Shown piece after piece: positions 6,760-18,627 of a DNA stretch of 50,415 bases. The notes beneath the pieces are model-generated. The model saw nothing but the letters and a program-made list of their open reading frames with translations. It was not told where the DNA came from and did not search any database. The DNA is from an uncultured Micrococcales bacterium. Lineage in GTDB: Bacteria > Actinomycetota > Actinomycetes > Actinomycetales > Microbacteriaceae. Numbering within the stretch: the first letter of the stretch is position 1; every line of letters starts with the position of its first letter. The stretch is from the NCBI GenBank assembly GCA_903893675.1, contig CAITNA010000159.1, positions 1 through 50,415 on the forward strand, read 5' to 3'. The position numbers and the translations under genes are program-made.

Positions 6760-8626
6760 CCCCGAGCACCTGCGCAACGATGTCTTGCGCAATTGTCTTG
6801 GCATCAAGCCCAACGCGACGCAGAATCTCCGAGCGGCTGGCGTGCTCTAGGAATTCATCTGGCAGACCGAGTTCGTTAAGTGGCGTGTCAATCTGCGCTG
6901 CACGCAAAGTCTGGCGAATTCGAGTTCCGATGCCGCCGACCTTCACGCCATCCTCGATTGAAACCACCAGACGGTGGTTAGCTGAAAGTTCAACGACGCT
7001 AGGGGCAACCGGAACCATCCAGCGTGGGTCGATGACTGTCGCGCCAATGCCCTGCGCTGCGAGCAAACCAGCAACCTCGAGAGCGGTCGTTGCCATCGAA
7101 CCGACCGGGATCAGCAGAACATCTTTGGCAGCAGACTCAAGCAAGACATCAACACCGTCGCTGGTGCGTCGAATAGCCGGGATGTCGGAACCAACCGACC
7201 CCTTGCCGAAGCGAATCATGGTCGGAGCGTCATCAACGGCAATTGCCTCACCGAGAAGCTCGCGCAGGCGCGACTCATCACGAGGTGAAGCCATGCGGAT
7301 GTTTGGCACGACCTGGAACAGCGCAAGGTCCCACTGACCGTGGTGGCTTGCGCCATCGGGGCCGGTGACACCCGCACGATCGAGCACGAAGGTAACGCCC
7401 TCTTTGTGCAGAGCGACATCCATGAGCACCTGATCAAGGGCGCGGTTCATGAAGGTGGCATACACAGCAACAACTGGGTGCAGGCCACCAAAGGCCATGC
7501 CTGCCGCCGAAGTGACTGCGTGCTGCTCGGCGATGCCGACATCGAAGGTGCGGTCAGGGAACCGCTTTGCAAATTGCGCAAAGCCAACCGGGTTGAGCAT
7601 GGCGCCGGTAATGGCAACTACTCGGCCATTCGCCTCGCCCTGCTTGAGGAGCTCATCGCCAAAGACCTTTGTCCACGAGTTGGTCGATTCCTCGAGCGAT
7701 TCACCGGTCTCTGGGTTAATCTGACCAACCGCGTGAAACTGGTCAGCCTCGTTTAGAACGGCTGGGTCGTAGCCCTTGCCCTTCTGGGTGATGACGTGAA
7801 CGATCACTGGATAGGCGTAGTTCTTGGCCTGCTGAAGAGCCGTTTCAACCTGCTCGAGGTTGTGACCATCAATCGGGCCAATGTATTTCAGGTCGAGATT
7901 CGGGAACATCGACTTCGGGGTAGTCGCGTTGAACAGCCCCTTGCCTGCGCCGCGAGCCACGTTCCAGGCCATGCGACCGAGCGGGCCGAACTTGGCGAAG
8001 ACGTCGCGGCTCAGTCGATAGAGCTTGCGGTAAGACTGCTGAGTGCGAATGCCGTTTAGGGTGCGAGCAAGGCCACCGATGGTAGGTGCATAGCTGCGGC
8101 CGTTGTCGTTCACGATGATCACCAAGCGACGATTGTTATCGTGCGAGATGTTATTGAGCGCCTCCCAAGCCATGCCGCCGGTGAGAGCGCCGTCGCCAAT
8201 TACAGCGACAACGAAGCGTTCATCCTGGCCAGTGATTCGATAGGCCTTGGCGATTCCGTCTGCCCATGAAAGCGACGAGGATGCGTGTGACGACTCAACG
8301 ATGTCGTGAACGCTCTCGGAGCGCTGCGGGTAACCAGCGATGCCGTCTCTTTGTCGCAGATTCGAAAAGTCCTTGCGACCAGTGAGCAACTTGTGCACAT
8401 AACTCTGGTGACCGGTGTCGAAAATGAAGCTATCTTTCGGCGACTCGAACACTCGATGCATCGCAATCGTGGTTTCGACTACACCTAGGTTTGGCCCGAG
8501 GTGACCACCGGTCTTTGAAACCGATGAGATCAGATAGGCACGGATGTCGGCAGCCAACTCGATCAGGTCGGCCTGACTGAGACCCTTGAGGTCGTCAGGT
8601 CCGTTTACTCCATCGAGAATGGTCAT
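6692..8626 (-). CDS. dxs: 1-deoxy-D-xylulose-5-phosphate synthase
   Basis: The 644-residue protein condenses pyruvate and glyceraldehyde 3-phosphate with thiamine diphosphate, the first step of the MEP isoprenoid pathway. The TPP motif is GDGALTGGMAWEALN through IIVNDN (about residues 145-185). The pyrimidine-binding domain has GIAEQHAVTSAAGMA, and a transketolase C-terminal domain follows. The start ATG at 8626 is nine bases after the aconitase stop, so the two share a transcript. The 3' end overlaps the RNase D gene by 68 bases in convergent orientation, with a polar tail (DESVPRQPSESQQ) that looks dispensable. Confidence 0.98.
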   Translation of the reverse strand: MTILDGVNGPDDLKGLSQADLIELAADIRAYLISSVSKTGGHLGPNLGVVETTIAMHRVFESPKDSFIFDTGHQSYVHKLLTGRKDFSNLRQRDGIAGYPQRSESVHDIVESSHASSSLSWADGIAKAYRITGQDERFVVAVIGDGALTGGMAWEALNNISHDNNRRLVIIVNDNGRSYAPTIGGLARTLNGIRTQQSYRKLYRLSRDVFAKFGPLGRMAWNVARGAGKGLFNATTPKSMFPNLDLKYIGPIDGHNLEQVETALQQAKNYAYPVIVHVITQKGKGYDPAVLNEADQFHAVGQINPETGESLEESTNSWTKVFGDELLKQGEANGRVVAITGAMLNPVGFAQFAKRFPDRTFDVGIAEQHAVTSAAGMAFGGLHPVVAVYATFMNRALDQVLMDVALHKEGVTFVLDRAGVTGPDGASHHGQWDLALFQVVPNIRMASPRDESRLRELLGEAIAVDDAPTMIRFGKGSVGSDIPAIRRTSDGVDVLLESAAKDVLLIPVGSMATTALEVAGLLAAQGIGATVIDPRWMVPVAPSVVELSANHRLVVSIEDGVKVGGIGTRIRQTLRAAQIDTPLNELGLPDEFLEHASRSEILRRVGLDAKTIAQDIVAQVLGAKVPYARALDESVPRQPSESQQ

Positions 8627-8635
8627 TTTGTGCGA

Positions 8636-11314
<2,679 letters not shown>

Positions 11315-11349
11315 GCATGGTCCTTATTGATTGCTATTGCCTACGCCCA

Positions 11350-11355
11350 AAATTA
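11350..11355 (-). promoter_or_regulatory. possible -10 box of acnA
   Basis: TAATTT on the minus strand lies about 35 bases upstream of the acnA start, leaving a leader of roughly 28 bases with an AAGGA ribosome site. No convincing -35 is visible. Confidence 0.35.
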
Positions 11356-11381
11356 CCAGACCAAAGCCTGAGTAATCGCCC

Positions 11382-11405
11382 AAAAAACGCTAGTTCTAGG
11401 CGTTC
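11382..11405 (-). terminator. intrinsic terminator of the dut-DUF3710-DUF3159 operon
   Basis: On the minus strand AACGCCTAG and CTAGCGTT form a stem (one bulged C, very short loop) followed directly by six T. The left arm contains the DUF3159 stop codon, so the terminator begins inside the gene. Confidence 0.65.
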
Positions 11406-12097
11406 TTGGCGGGCTCGTCGGCAGCCTTGGCGGCCGCTCTGCGCTTCAAAACTCCACGGATGAGCAACCAGGCGAGCCAGAGCGCCGTGGCATAAAGCGG
11501 CAGGCCCAATACCAGCTTGGCGATGGCCAGGGCTTCGAGCTGATTTGAGAAATAGAGTGGCAATTCGACAAGCAGGCGGATGGCGAAAACGCTGGTCGCG
11601 ATCAGGGTTGCGGCCGTAAACACTCGCATCTCGTACTTGTTCTTGCGCCACTCGAGCTTCTCGCCGATGGCAAAGCCCACAATCAGGCCAAAGATCGGGT
11701 AACGAACCAGCACCGACAGCGCCAAGACGGCTCCATAGGAGATGTTGGTGATGAAGCCGGTGATGAAATAGTCGCGGCCAGAGCCACCGTTGCGCAGCGC
11801 CAAAAACGCTGCAATGCCGATGCCGACCAGGCCGACCAGGGCATTTAGCAGTGCTTGTTTGCGAACCGCGCGGGTCAAAATAAACACGGTCGAAGCAGCC
11901 ACGCCAGTGATGACGGCAGCAACCTGGCTCTTCAAGATTGCGAACACCAGAACGAAAAGCGTGCCTGGAACAATCGACTCGAGAATTCCCTGCAATCCGC
12001 CCATGCCCGGTAGCAGCGACTTGCTGTCTAGCTGGTGAACGCCGTCGATCTCACGAATGCCCAGCTTCTCGGCTACGGCTTTTCGCTGCTCGCTCAA
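11396..12097 (-). CDS. DUF3159 family membrane protein
   Basis: The 233-residue protein has six or so hydrophobic segments and the features of DUF3159: GGLQGILESIVPGTLFVLVF near the N-terminus and YFITGFITNISYGAVLALSVLVRYPIFGLIVG in the middle, then a Lys/Ala-rich cytoplasmic tail. Function is unknown; a role as a channel or carrier component is possible but not shown. The start ATG overlaps the DUF3710 stop by four bases. The operon order dut, DUF3710, DUF3159 is conserved in Actinobacteria, though an OB-fold gene often found between the last two is absent here. Confidence 0.9.
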   Translation of the reverse strand: MSEQRKAVAEKLGIREIDGVHQLDSKSLLPGMGGLQGILESIVPGTLFVLVFAILKSQVAAVITGVAASTVFILTRAVRKQALLNALVGLVGIGIAAFLALRNGGSGRDYFITGFITNISYGAVLALSVLVRYPIFGLIVGFAIGEKLEWRKNKYEMRVFTAATLIATSVFAIRLLVELPLYFSNQLEALAIAKLVLGLPLYATALWLAWLLIRGVLKRRAAAKAADEPAKNA

Positions 12098-12666
12098 GGC
12101 TGGTTCAATTCCGGTGGAACAACAGAGCCCGGAGGAACGCGCAGGGTGAGAGTTTCGTTTGGCGGCAGCGGCTCGTCGCCACGAGCAACGATTACCGAAC
12201 GAAAGAGTTCAACGATCTCTGCTTCGGCACGAATGTCGCCAAGTGCTGCACCAGAAATTTCACCGCGAAGCAACCAACGAGGGCCATCGAAGCCCACATA
12301 CCGCGCCAGTCGATAGCCAGAAGGTCTGCCCTGCTCATCAACGAGTGGCAATCGCGCATCAAGGTGAACACCTAGTGGGCCAACTGATTCTTCTGAGCTG
12401 CCACCCTCTTCAAGGATGCGCGTTGCAATCGCCGCGCGCACTTCTGTCCAGATGCCATCGTTCTTTGGTGCGGCAACTGCCGAGAGCTTGATCTTTGAGC
12501 CGTTGCAATCGAGGGTGACATAAAGCACGCGGCCGGTTGAAGGCTCGATATCAACAGAGATGGTGACGTCGGCACGAGGTTCGATGCGAAGTGCGCCGAA
12601 ATCGACGTATGGGCGAACCTCTTGCAGCTCATCCGAGTCAAACGGACCAATTGCTGAGAATTGCAT
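12094..12666 (-). CDS. DUF3710 family protein
   Basis: The 190-residue protein matches DUF3710: it opens with GPFDSDE..EVRPYVDFGALRI, has a GxxxEVRAAIA-like segment (GIWTEVRAAIATRIL), and ends with LTLRVPPGS-type sequence. No catalytic motif is visible and the function is unknown. Its ATG shares one base with the dut stop (TAATG), and its stop overlaps the DUF3159 start by four bases, so all three are translated from one transcript. Confidence 0.9.
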   Translation of the reverse strand: MQFSAIGPFDSDELQEVRPYVDFGALRIEPRADVTISVDIEPSTGRVLYVTLDCNGSKIKLSAVAAPKNDGIWTEVRAAIATRILEEGGSSEESVGPLGVHLDARLPLVDEQGRPSGYRLARYVGFDGPRWLLRGEISGAALGDIRAEAEIVELFRSVIVARGDEPLPPNETLTLRVPPGSVVPPELNQP

Positions 12667-13100
12667 TAGTTGACTCCGGTTGAGCCAAAACCACCTTCAC
12701 CACGGTGGCTGTCTGGAAGTTTCTCGACGCGAATCCACTTTGCTGCCTCGACATGCTGTATTACCAACTGGGCAATGCGATCGCCGATCTTGATTTCGAA
12801 GTCGTTGTGCTTATCAGTGTTGAGCAGTGTGACCTTGATCTCGCCGCGGTAGGCGGCGTCTACGGTGCCAGGCGCGTTGAGCACGGTGATTCCATACTTG
12901 GCAGAAAGCCCAGAACGAGGATGCACGAGGCCGACGTAACCGTCCGGAAGAGCAATGGCAATGCCGGTTGCTACCGTGCGGCGCTCGCCGGCTGGAATCA
13001 TTAGTGCTTCGGCGGCGCGAAGATCTGCACCAGCATCGCCCGGATGCGCGTATTCAGGCACATCGGAGGTGGTGACTATTAGAACTGGAACTTCTTTCAT
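12666..13100 (-). CDS. dut: dUTP diphosphatase
   Basis: The 144-residue trimeric dUTPase hydrolyses dUTP to dUMP, keeping uracil out of DNA and supplying dTMP synthesis. Motifs in order: PGDAGADLRA, HPRSGLSAKYG, LNAPGTVDAAYRGEI with the catalytic Asp/Tyr pair, RIAQLVI, and the flexible C-terminal GEGGFGSTG arm. I place the start at ATG 13100 (MKEVPVLIV), because the longer in-frame extension reads into the divergent neighbour and has no family match. It is divergent from DUF3093 with only 25 bases between start codons. Confidence 0.96.
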   Translation of the reverse strand: MKEVPVLIVTTSDVPEYAHPGDAGADLRAAEALMIPAGERRTVATGIAIALPDGYVGLVHPRSGLSAKYGITVLNAPGTVDAAYRGEIKVTLLNTDKHNDFEIKIGDRIAQLVIQHVEAAKWIRVEKLPDSHRGEGGFGSTGVN

Positions 13101-13112
13101 CCCGATAGAGCG

Positions 13113-13119
13113 TAGTCTA
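13113..13119. promoter_or_regulatory. symmetric -10 element shared by dut and DUF3093
   Basis: TAGTCTA reads TAGTCT on the plus strand, seven bases before the DUF3093 ATG (leaderless), and TAGACT on the minus strand, about 13 bases before the dut ATG. Confidence 0.6.
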
Positions 13120-13125
13120 AAAAGC

Positions 13126-13590
13126 ATGAGCCCCACCCCGCGCTTTTCCGAATGGCAGCTACCGAACTTCTCTTCGTTTCTTCCACACTTGCTGATTGCT
13201 CCGGCCATTTGGATGACTCTGGCGCCGTTCAACCCAGACCTCGGATTGATTGTTGGGCTTTTGCTAACTGCGGCGACCGTTGCGTTGAGATTTGCTGTGG
13301 CACGCCGAATAATCGTGACCGAGACGTCGTTGCAGTTGGGCAAGGCGACGCTGCCGCTCGAGTTCATTGGCAAGGTTGAGTCGATTCCAAAAGAGGAACA
13401 GTTCTTCGCACGCGGGGCTCTTGCCGATCCACGGGCATTCTTTCAATTGAAATCAGGATTGCCAGACCTGGTGCGCATTCAGATCACCGATCCGAGCGAC
13501 CCGACGCCCTATGCACTGGTTTCATGCCGCAAAGCTTCAGAGTTGATTGCTGCGCTAGAAGATGCGAAGCCTACGAAGAAGGCTAAATAG
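13126..13590 (+). CDS. DUF3093 family membrane protein
   Basis: The 154-residue protein has two hydrophobic segments near the N-terminus (about residues 19-55) followed by a soluble part with RIIVTETSLQLGKATLPLEFIG and LVSCRKASELIAAL, as in DUF3093. Function unknown; the fold resembles PH-like membrane-anchored domains. The start at ATG 13126 is set by the TAGTCT box seven bases upstream. It is divergent from dut and converges on DUF4193, an arrangement also seen in mycobacteria. Confidence 0.88.
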   Translation: MSPTPRFSEWQLPNFSSFLPHLLIAPAIWMTLAPFNPDLGLIVGLLLTAATVALRFAVARRIIVTETSLQLGKATLPLEFIGKVESIPKEEQFFARGALADPRAFFQLKSGLPDLVRIQITDPSDPTPYALVSCRKASELIAALEDAKPTKKAK

Positions 13591-13613
13591 CCTTTCGGTT
13601 TAGATGCAGCTAG

Positions 13614-13901
13614 TTATGCGCAGTCGACGCAGATAGGGCCATACTTGCCCTTTTTGTTTGATTTCATCGACTTGTGCTTAACGATGAAGCACTCGCTGCA
13701 GGTGAACTCGTCGGTCTGCGGCGGAATGACCATGACCTCAAGGGCCTCGTCGATTAGCTGGTCGCGCTCGTGGTCCTCGGCAATGCCGTCTTCCTCAACG
13801 TCGATGATCGACGGTGAAGTCGGCTTAGTGCTCTGCTTGATGGCATCCAGAGATTCGTGATCATCGTCAGTCTTCTTGGGTGCATCGTAGTCCGCGGCCA
13901 T
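13614..13901 (-). CDS. DUF4193 family zinc-ribbon protein
   Basis: The 95-residue acidic protein ends in a Cys4 motif (CSECF about residues 67-71, then ICVDC at the end), likely binding zinc. The N-terminus MAADYDAPKKTDDD and the LEVMVIPPQTDEFTCSEC segment are typical of the actinobacterial DUF4193 family. Function unknown. The start at ATG 13901 has an AAAGG ribosome site; longer in-frame reading is not supported. It is divergent from sepH (158-base gap) and converges on DUF3093. Confidence 0.92.
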   Translation of the reverse strand: MAADYDAPKKTDDDHESLDAIKQSTKPTSPSIIDVEEDGIAEDHERDQLIDEALEVMVIPPQTDEFTCSECFIVKHKSMKSNKKGKYGPICVDCA

Positions 13902-14059
13902 TTGAACCTTTCCGTGCTCAAGCGCGCCTAGTTTGCTACCTAAAGTTCGAAAAATCAAACTCGCCACGCTGAGAGTCTCGATTTGTGACTTCAAGGTGCC
14001 GGTCGCAAATCCAAGGGGTTGCTCGACTGAGGTGGCAAACTTTCTGGCAGGAGGCCCCA

Positions 14060-15091
14060 ATGCACGAACTACGCCTTAGCGGCGCTGATGGAGACTTTCT
14101 TAATCTCGAGAGCCAGGATGGCCAGCACTACAGACTGGCTATTGATGAGCACCTGAAGACCGCGGTTAGAAACCACACCAACTTCGACAAGTCGTCTGTG
14201 ACCCTAACTCCTCGAGAGATCCAGGCAGAGATTCGTGCGGGCGCAACCGTTGAAGAACTCGTCAAGCGCTGGAACGACCCGATCGAATACGTCGCAAAGT
14301 TCGCGCAGCCGATTATTGATGAGCTTGGTCACATCGTTCACGCAGCAAAGGCCGTTCGCATCTCTATTGCCGGTGATCGCTACAACGAGGTCAGCCACAC
14401 AGAATTCGGTGACATCATCGCCACTCGCCTAGACGCAAGCGGCGCTCGTGCGGTCTCATGGAACGCATCACGTGACGAAAGTGGAACTTGGCGAGTAAGC
14501 GTCAACTACACCCTCGGTGGCGAAGAAGGCCAGGCGATCTGGAGCTTCGACCCACGCAAGTTGATTCTTTCGCCAGAGAACCAAAACGCAATCGCGCTTT
14601 CAACTCAAAACACTTTGACTGCGCCGACGCCAACCAAGCTTGCTGCGGTTGAAACCCCAAGCTACGTCACCGAACAACTTGAAGACACCATCCAGGTTGA
14701 AACCGTTGTTCCACTTGGTCGCGCAAGCGAACGCAACCTAACCTCGCCTGCTGCTGTCGAAGGTGAAGGCGAAAACCTGGCCACAACTTCAGATCTCTTG
14801 GATGCGCTAAAGAAGAAGCGTGCGGGTCGCGAGCACCCTTCGACTCAGTCGATTGAGATTGATGTCGTCGAAGCGGTATCTACGCCTGAAGTGATTAGCG
14901 AAGCCGAAGCCAGTCAGTTGCCTGTCGAAGAGATCGTTGTCGTTGAAGAAGTCGTGATCGAAGACGTTGTCGCCGAAACTTCAACCGAAGAGCCTGCGCC
15001 TCGCCCAGCACCGGTGCGCCGCAACGGCCGACCTTCGATTCCAAGCTTTGACGAGATTGTTCAGGGCACCAAGTCGGAAGACGACGAGTAG
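14060..15091 (+). CDS. sepH: septation protein SepH (DUF3071)
   Basis: The 343-residue protein has an N-terminal DUF3071 domain with a helix-turn-helix segment (LTPREIQAEIRAGATVEELVKRW, split around residues 50-75) and a C-terminal tail ending in the conserved RRNGRPSIPSFDEIVQGT. In Streptomyces and mycobacteria SepH binds FtsZ and stimulates its assembly. The middle is acidic and variable (about 185-320). ATG 14060 is preceded by a strong GGAGG ribosome site, which fixes the start. The 3' end overlaps the phosphodiesterase-like gene by 31 bases on the opposite strand. Confidence 0.93.
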   Translation: MHELRLSGADGDFLNLESQDGQHYRLAIDEHLKTAVRNHTNFDKSSVTLTPREIQAEIRAGATVEELVKRWNDPIEYVAKFAQPIIDELGHIVHAAKAVRISIAGDRYNEVSHTEFGDIIATRLDASGARAVSWNASRDESGTWRVSVNYTLGGEEGQAIWSFDPRKLILSPENQNAIALSTQNTLTAPTPTKLAAVETPSYVTEQLEDTIQVETVVPLGRASERNLTSPAAVEGEGENLATTSDLLDALKKKRAGREHPSTQSIEIDVVEAVSTPEVISEAEASQLPVEEIVVVEEVVIEDVVAETSTEEPAPRPAPVRRNGRPSIPSFDEIVQGTKSEDDE

Positions 15092-16182
15092 GCGCCGAGC
15101 CGAACTAGCGGAATCTCCAACTCCATGTTGCTGAGTCCGCCGTGTTGCCCGACCATTCGCAACGACGCCGCCTTTGAAAGGCCGCGGTGGTAAACCGCAT
15201 GACCTTCGGCGGCAAGTAACACTAGGTCTGGAAGCAAATCAGGTTCATCTCTTAGTTCTTCACCAAAAAATGCAGCATCAAACATTTCGTCTGCCGTAAG
15301 CAGTTCTGCCCTAGCGCCCAGCCAGCCGGTCAAGCGACGGGTTGCGTCGCTCGAGTCGCCAGCGAAGTAGAGGTAGGCGGATCTTGGGTCGCCACCGAGA
15401 CTGAGCAGTTCATCCGTGCTGAAGATTTCATCGAGATAGATGTGGTCCGTCGCATCAACATCGACAATGCCGTGGTCGGCAACAACCAGCACTCCGACGT
15501 GCTCGCCAATGTTGCGAAGCAGTCTGCCGATAGCAGCATCCAAGTCTGCAAGAAGCTCAGCCCAAGTTTGACTTTGCCAACCCATCGAGTGCGCGCACTG
15601 GTCGAGTTCTGGAACATAGAGGTAACTCACGACACCTGGTTCGCGTGCGAGCTCGGCTGCGAGTTTGAAACGATCGGCAATGCTCGCGCCAAAGTGGTGA
15701 GTCGCACCATGCATGGTTGCTCGAGTGAAGCCACTTTCCGCGTAAGCCGGCAAAGTGATGGCGTTCATACGATGCGTCGACGATAGCGGTTCTTGCTTCA
15801 GGTAATCGAGGATGGAGTACTTGTCCATTCCGGTGAGCAGATTGTTCTCAACGCCAATTGCACGATCGAAGATGCGGTAGCCGAAGAGACCGTGTTGTGA
15901 TGGAGTCACACCGGTTGCCAGGCTGGTGATGTTCGCAACTGTCGACGACGGGAACGCGGCGGTAAGCCCGGTGGTGAAAGGTTGAGTGGAAAGGTTCGGC
16001 GCCACGCTCGATCGAGCGCTTAGATTGTTGCGGCCGAGGCCATCGACCATGACGACGATGACATGATCGGTCTTCGGCAAGTTCAAAGGGTTCGCAAGGC
16101 CGTTTAGCGAGGCGAATGCTGACGGCAACACGTGGCGGATGTCCCCTAGGCTGTCGGGACTCGCGGGTAGCATCGTAGGCAT
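15061..16182 (-). CDS. alkaline phosphatase superfamily / nucleotide pyrophosphatase-like protein
   Basis: The 373-residue protein matches the type I phosphodiesterase/nucleotide pyrophosphatase family. Metal ligands and nucleophile region: VIVVMVDGLGRNNL, then FPSSTVANITSLATG with the Thr/Ser nucleophile, YVPELDQCAHSMGW, and VVADHGIVDVD (Asp and His ligands) followed by a His in GQHGGLS near the end. No signal peptide is visible, so it is probably cytoplasmic; the substrate is unknown. The start is ATG 16182 or ATG 16173. Only 15 bases separate 16182 from the divergent parC start. The position between sepH and the topoisomerase genes is conserved in Actinobacteria. Confidence 0.88.
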   Translation of the reverse strand: MPTMLPASPDSLGDIRHVLPSAFASLNGLANPLNLPKTDHVIVVMVDGLGRNNLSARSSVAPNLSTQPFTTGLTAAFPSSTVANITSLATGVTPSQHGLFGYRIFDRAIGVENNLLTGMDKYSILDYLKQEPLSSTHRMNAITLPAYAESGFTRATMHGATHHFGASIADRFKLAAELAREPGVVSYLYVPELDQCAHSMGWQSQTWAELLADLDAAIGRLLRNIGEHVGVLVVADHGIVDVDATDHIYLDEIFSTDELLSLGGDPRSAYLYFAGDSSDATRRLTGWLGARAELLTADEMFDAAFFGEELRDEPDLLPDLVLLAAEGHAVYHRGLSKAASLRMVGQHGGLSNMELEIPLVRLGAYSSSSDLVP

Positions 16183-16197
16183 CCGACCAAGTTTTAC

Positions 16198-18627
16198 ATG
16201 ACAGACAAGATGACAACAGCAGAATCTAGCAACGAGAAAATCGTCGATATCGATCTCTCTAAAGAGATGCAGGATTCCTTCCTCGAATACTCCTATTCGG
16301 TCATCTATGCCCGAGCTTTGCCAGACGCCCGTGACGGCCTCAAGCCGGTTCAGCGCCGCATTGTTTACATGATGGGCGAAATGGGTCTTCGCCCCGACCG
16401 CGGTCACGTCAAGTCGGCCCGCGTCACGGGTGAGGTCATGGGCAAGTTGCACCCGCACGGCGACGGGGCGATCTATGACGCCCTAGTTCGCATGGCTCAG
16501 CCTTTCACCCTGCGCCAGCCCCTGGTCGACGGTCACGGAAACTTCGGCTCGCTAGACGACGGCCCAGCCGCTGCCCGATACACCGAGGCACGCCTCTCGG
16601 CCGCAGCCCTTCTCATGAACGACTCGCTCGACGAAGACGTGGTCAACTTCAAGCCAAACTACGACGCACAACTGACCGAGCCTGAGGTGTTGCCGGCCGC
16701 ATACCCGAACCTGCTCGTCAATGGCGCTTCGGGCATTGCGGTGGGCATGGCAACCAACATGCCGCCTCACAACCTTCGCGAAGTCATCTCGGCCGCGCGC
16801 TTCTTGCTTGCCAACCCAGATGCCAACCTGAAGCAGCTGATGAAGCACGTTCCCGGCCCAGACTTGCCAACCGGCGGCATCATCATGGGCCTCGATGGCG
16901 TCAAGGATGCCTACGAAACCGGTCGCGGAACCTTCAAGACCCGTGCCCGTGTTTCAGTCGAGAGCGTTAGCCCTCGAAAGCTAGGCATCGTTGTCACAGA
17001 GTTGCCATACCTGATCGGACCTGAAAAGGTCATCGAGAAGATCAAGGATGGCGTCAACGCCAAGAAACTGCTCGGCATTGCAGACGTGACCGACCTCACC
17101 GACCGCACCAACGGCATGAAGCTTGTCATCGAACTGAAGACCGGCTTCGACCCTCAGGTCGTTCTCGACCTGCTCTATCGCTTCACTCCAATGGAAGACA
17201 GCTTCGGCATCAACAACGTCGCACTGGTTGAGGGCCGCCCGGCGACGCTGGGTCTAAGAGAGATGCTCCGCGTCTATCTCGACCACCGCCTCGAGGTGAC
17301 CAAGCGTCGCACCGTCAACCGTCTTGGCAAGCGCGAGGCTCGCCTCCATCTGGTCGAGGGCCTGTTGATTGCCACCCTCAACATCGACGAGGTCATCGAG
17401 GTCATTCGCGCAAGCGACGAGGTAGACCAGGCCCGCAAGCGCCTGATGCAGGTTTTTGACCTGACCGAGATTCAGGCCGAGTACATCCTTGAACTTCGCC
17501 TTCGTCGCCTAACCAAGTTTTCTCAGATCGAACTCGAAACCGAGAAGACTCAGCTTCTTGCCGAGATCAAGGAACTAAAGCGCATCCTTGCCAGCAAAGA
17601 GGCACTCGACGACCTAGTTTCGACCGAGCTCGCAGAAGTTGCCGAGAAATACGGCGATGCCCGCCGCACCACCCTGATCGCAGATTTCGAAGAAGTGAAG
17701 CCGGTGGCTGTCGCAAAGATCGCCGGCATGGATGCACAACTCGCAGACTCGCCAACCTTCATCCGTTTGACCACTTCAGGTCTGATCACGCGCTTCGATG
17801 CCGCAGAAGATTCAACAATCACCGGTGCCAAGCGCAAGCGTCACGATGCGCTTGCTCGCAAGTTCGCGGCAACCACCAGAAGCGAGATCGGCTTCGTCAC
17901 TAACCGCGGTCGAATCATTCGCATCCACGCGGCTGACATTCCTGCAGCATCAGACCCAACCGACTACGCGAGCGGTGTAAAGGCGAGCGACTTCCTAGGT
18001 CTCGAAAAGAAAGAGACCGTACTGCACGCCTTCGTTCTAGACGACAAGGCGCAACTTGCAATCGGCACCAAGCAGGGAACGGTAAAGCGACTTTCAGCAG
18101 ACTGGGCTAACAAGCACGACTTCGAAATCATCTCGCTAAAGCCGGGCGACGAACTGGTTGGCGCATGCGAGGCAAGCGACGCTGATGAGCTCGTCTTCAT
18201 CACAACCCAGGCTCAGTTGTTGCGCTTCAAGGCCGATGCCGTGCGACCACAGGGCCGAGGAGCTGCCGGTGTCGCCGGCATAAACCTAGGCAAGGATGAC
18301 CAGGCCATCTACTTCGGAGCAATCAGCGGAGAGGCGGTTGTCGTCACCGCTGCGAACTTCTCAGGTGCACTGGCAGGAACCGACCCAGGCAGCATCAAGG
18401 CAACCGACTTCGCCGAATTCCCCGCCAAGGGCCGTGCCACCGGAGGCGTGCGAGCCCACAAGTTCATTCGCAATGAAGATCAGCTCTACTTCGCCTGGGT
18501 TGGTGGAGTTGACTGCCTAGCGGCCGCTGCCGATGGCAAGCCACTCGATCTGAAACTTGAGCCTGCTAAGCGCGACGCTAGTGGCACAAAGATGCAGAAC
18601 GCCATTGGCGCCATCGGAAACGCCTGA
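16198..18627 (+). CDS. parC: DNA topoisomerase IV subunit A (gyrase A family)
   Basis: The 809-residue protein is a type IIA topoisomerase A subunit. The winged-helix region has GKLHPHGDGAIYDALVRMAQ, the active-site Tyr is in AARYTEARLS (near residue 125), and six-bladed CTD repeats follow from about residue 500. I see no GyrA box (QRRGGKG-like) in the CTD, and the gene sits next to a B subunit near sigA rather than near dnaA, so topoisomerase IV is more likely than gyrase. The position equivalent to gyrase Ser83 is Gly. It converges on parE. Confidence 0.92.
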   Translation: MTDKMTTAESSNEKIVDIDLSKEMQDSFLEYSYSVIYARALPDARDGLKPVQRRIVYMMGEMGLRPDRGHVKSARVTGEVMGKLHPHGDGAIYDALVRMAQPFTLRQPLVDGHGNFGSLDDGPAAARYTEARLSAAALLMNDSLDEDVVNFKPNYDAQLTEPEVLPAAYPNLLVNGASGIAVGMATNMPPHNLREVISAARFLLANPDANLKQLMKHVPGPDLPTGGIIMGLDGVKDAYETGRGTFKTRARVSVESVSPRKLGIVVTELPYLIGPEKVIEKIKDGVNAKKLLGIADVTDLTDRTNGMKLVIELKTGFDPQVVLDLLYRFTPMEDSFGINNVALVEGRPATLGLREMLRVYLDHRLEVTKRRTVNRLGKREARLHLVEGLLIATLNIDEVIEVIRASDEVDQARKRLMQVFDLTEIQAEYILELRLRRLTKFSQIELETEKTQLLAEIKELKRILASKEALDDLVSTELAEVAEKYGDARRTTLIADFEEVKPVAVAKIAGMDAQLADSPTFIRLTTSGLITRFDAAEDSTITGAKRKRHDALARKFAATTRSEIGFVTNRGRIIRIHAADIPAASDPTDYASGVKASDFLGLEKKETVLHAFVLDDKAQLAIGTKQGTVKRLSADWANKHDFEIISLKPGDELVGACEASDADELVFITTQAQLLRFKADAVRPQGRGAAGVAGINLGKDDQAIYFGAISGEAVVVTAANFSGALAGTDPGSIKATDFAEFPAKGRATGGVRAHKFIRNEDQLYFAWVGGVDCLAAAADGKPLDLKLEPAKRDASGTKMQNAIGAIGNA

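Noticed and set aside
12666..13373. Longer dut frame starting at 13373
   Set aside because: The extra 91 residues are antisense to DUF3093 and absent from dUTPases.
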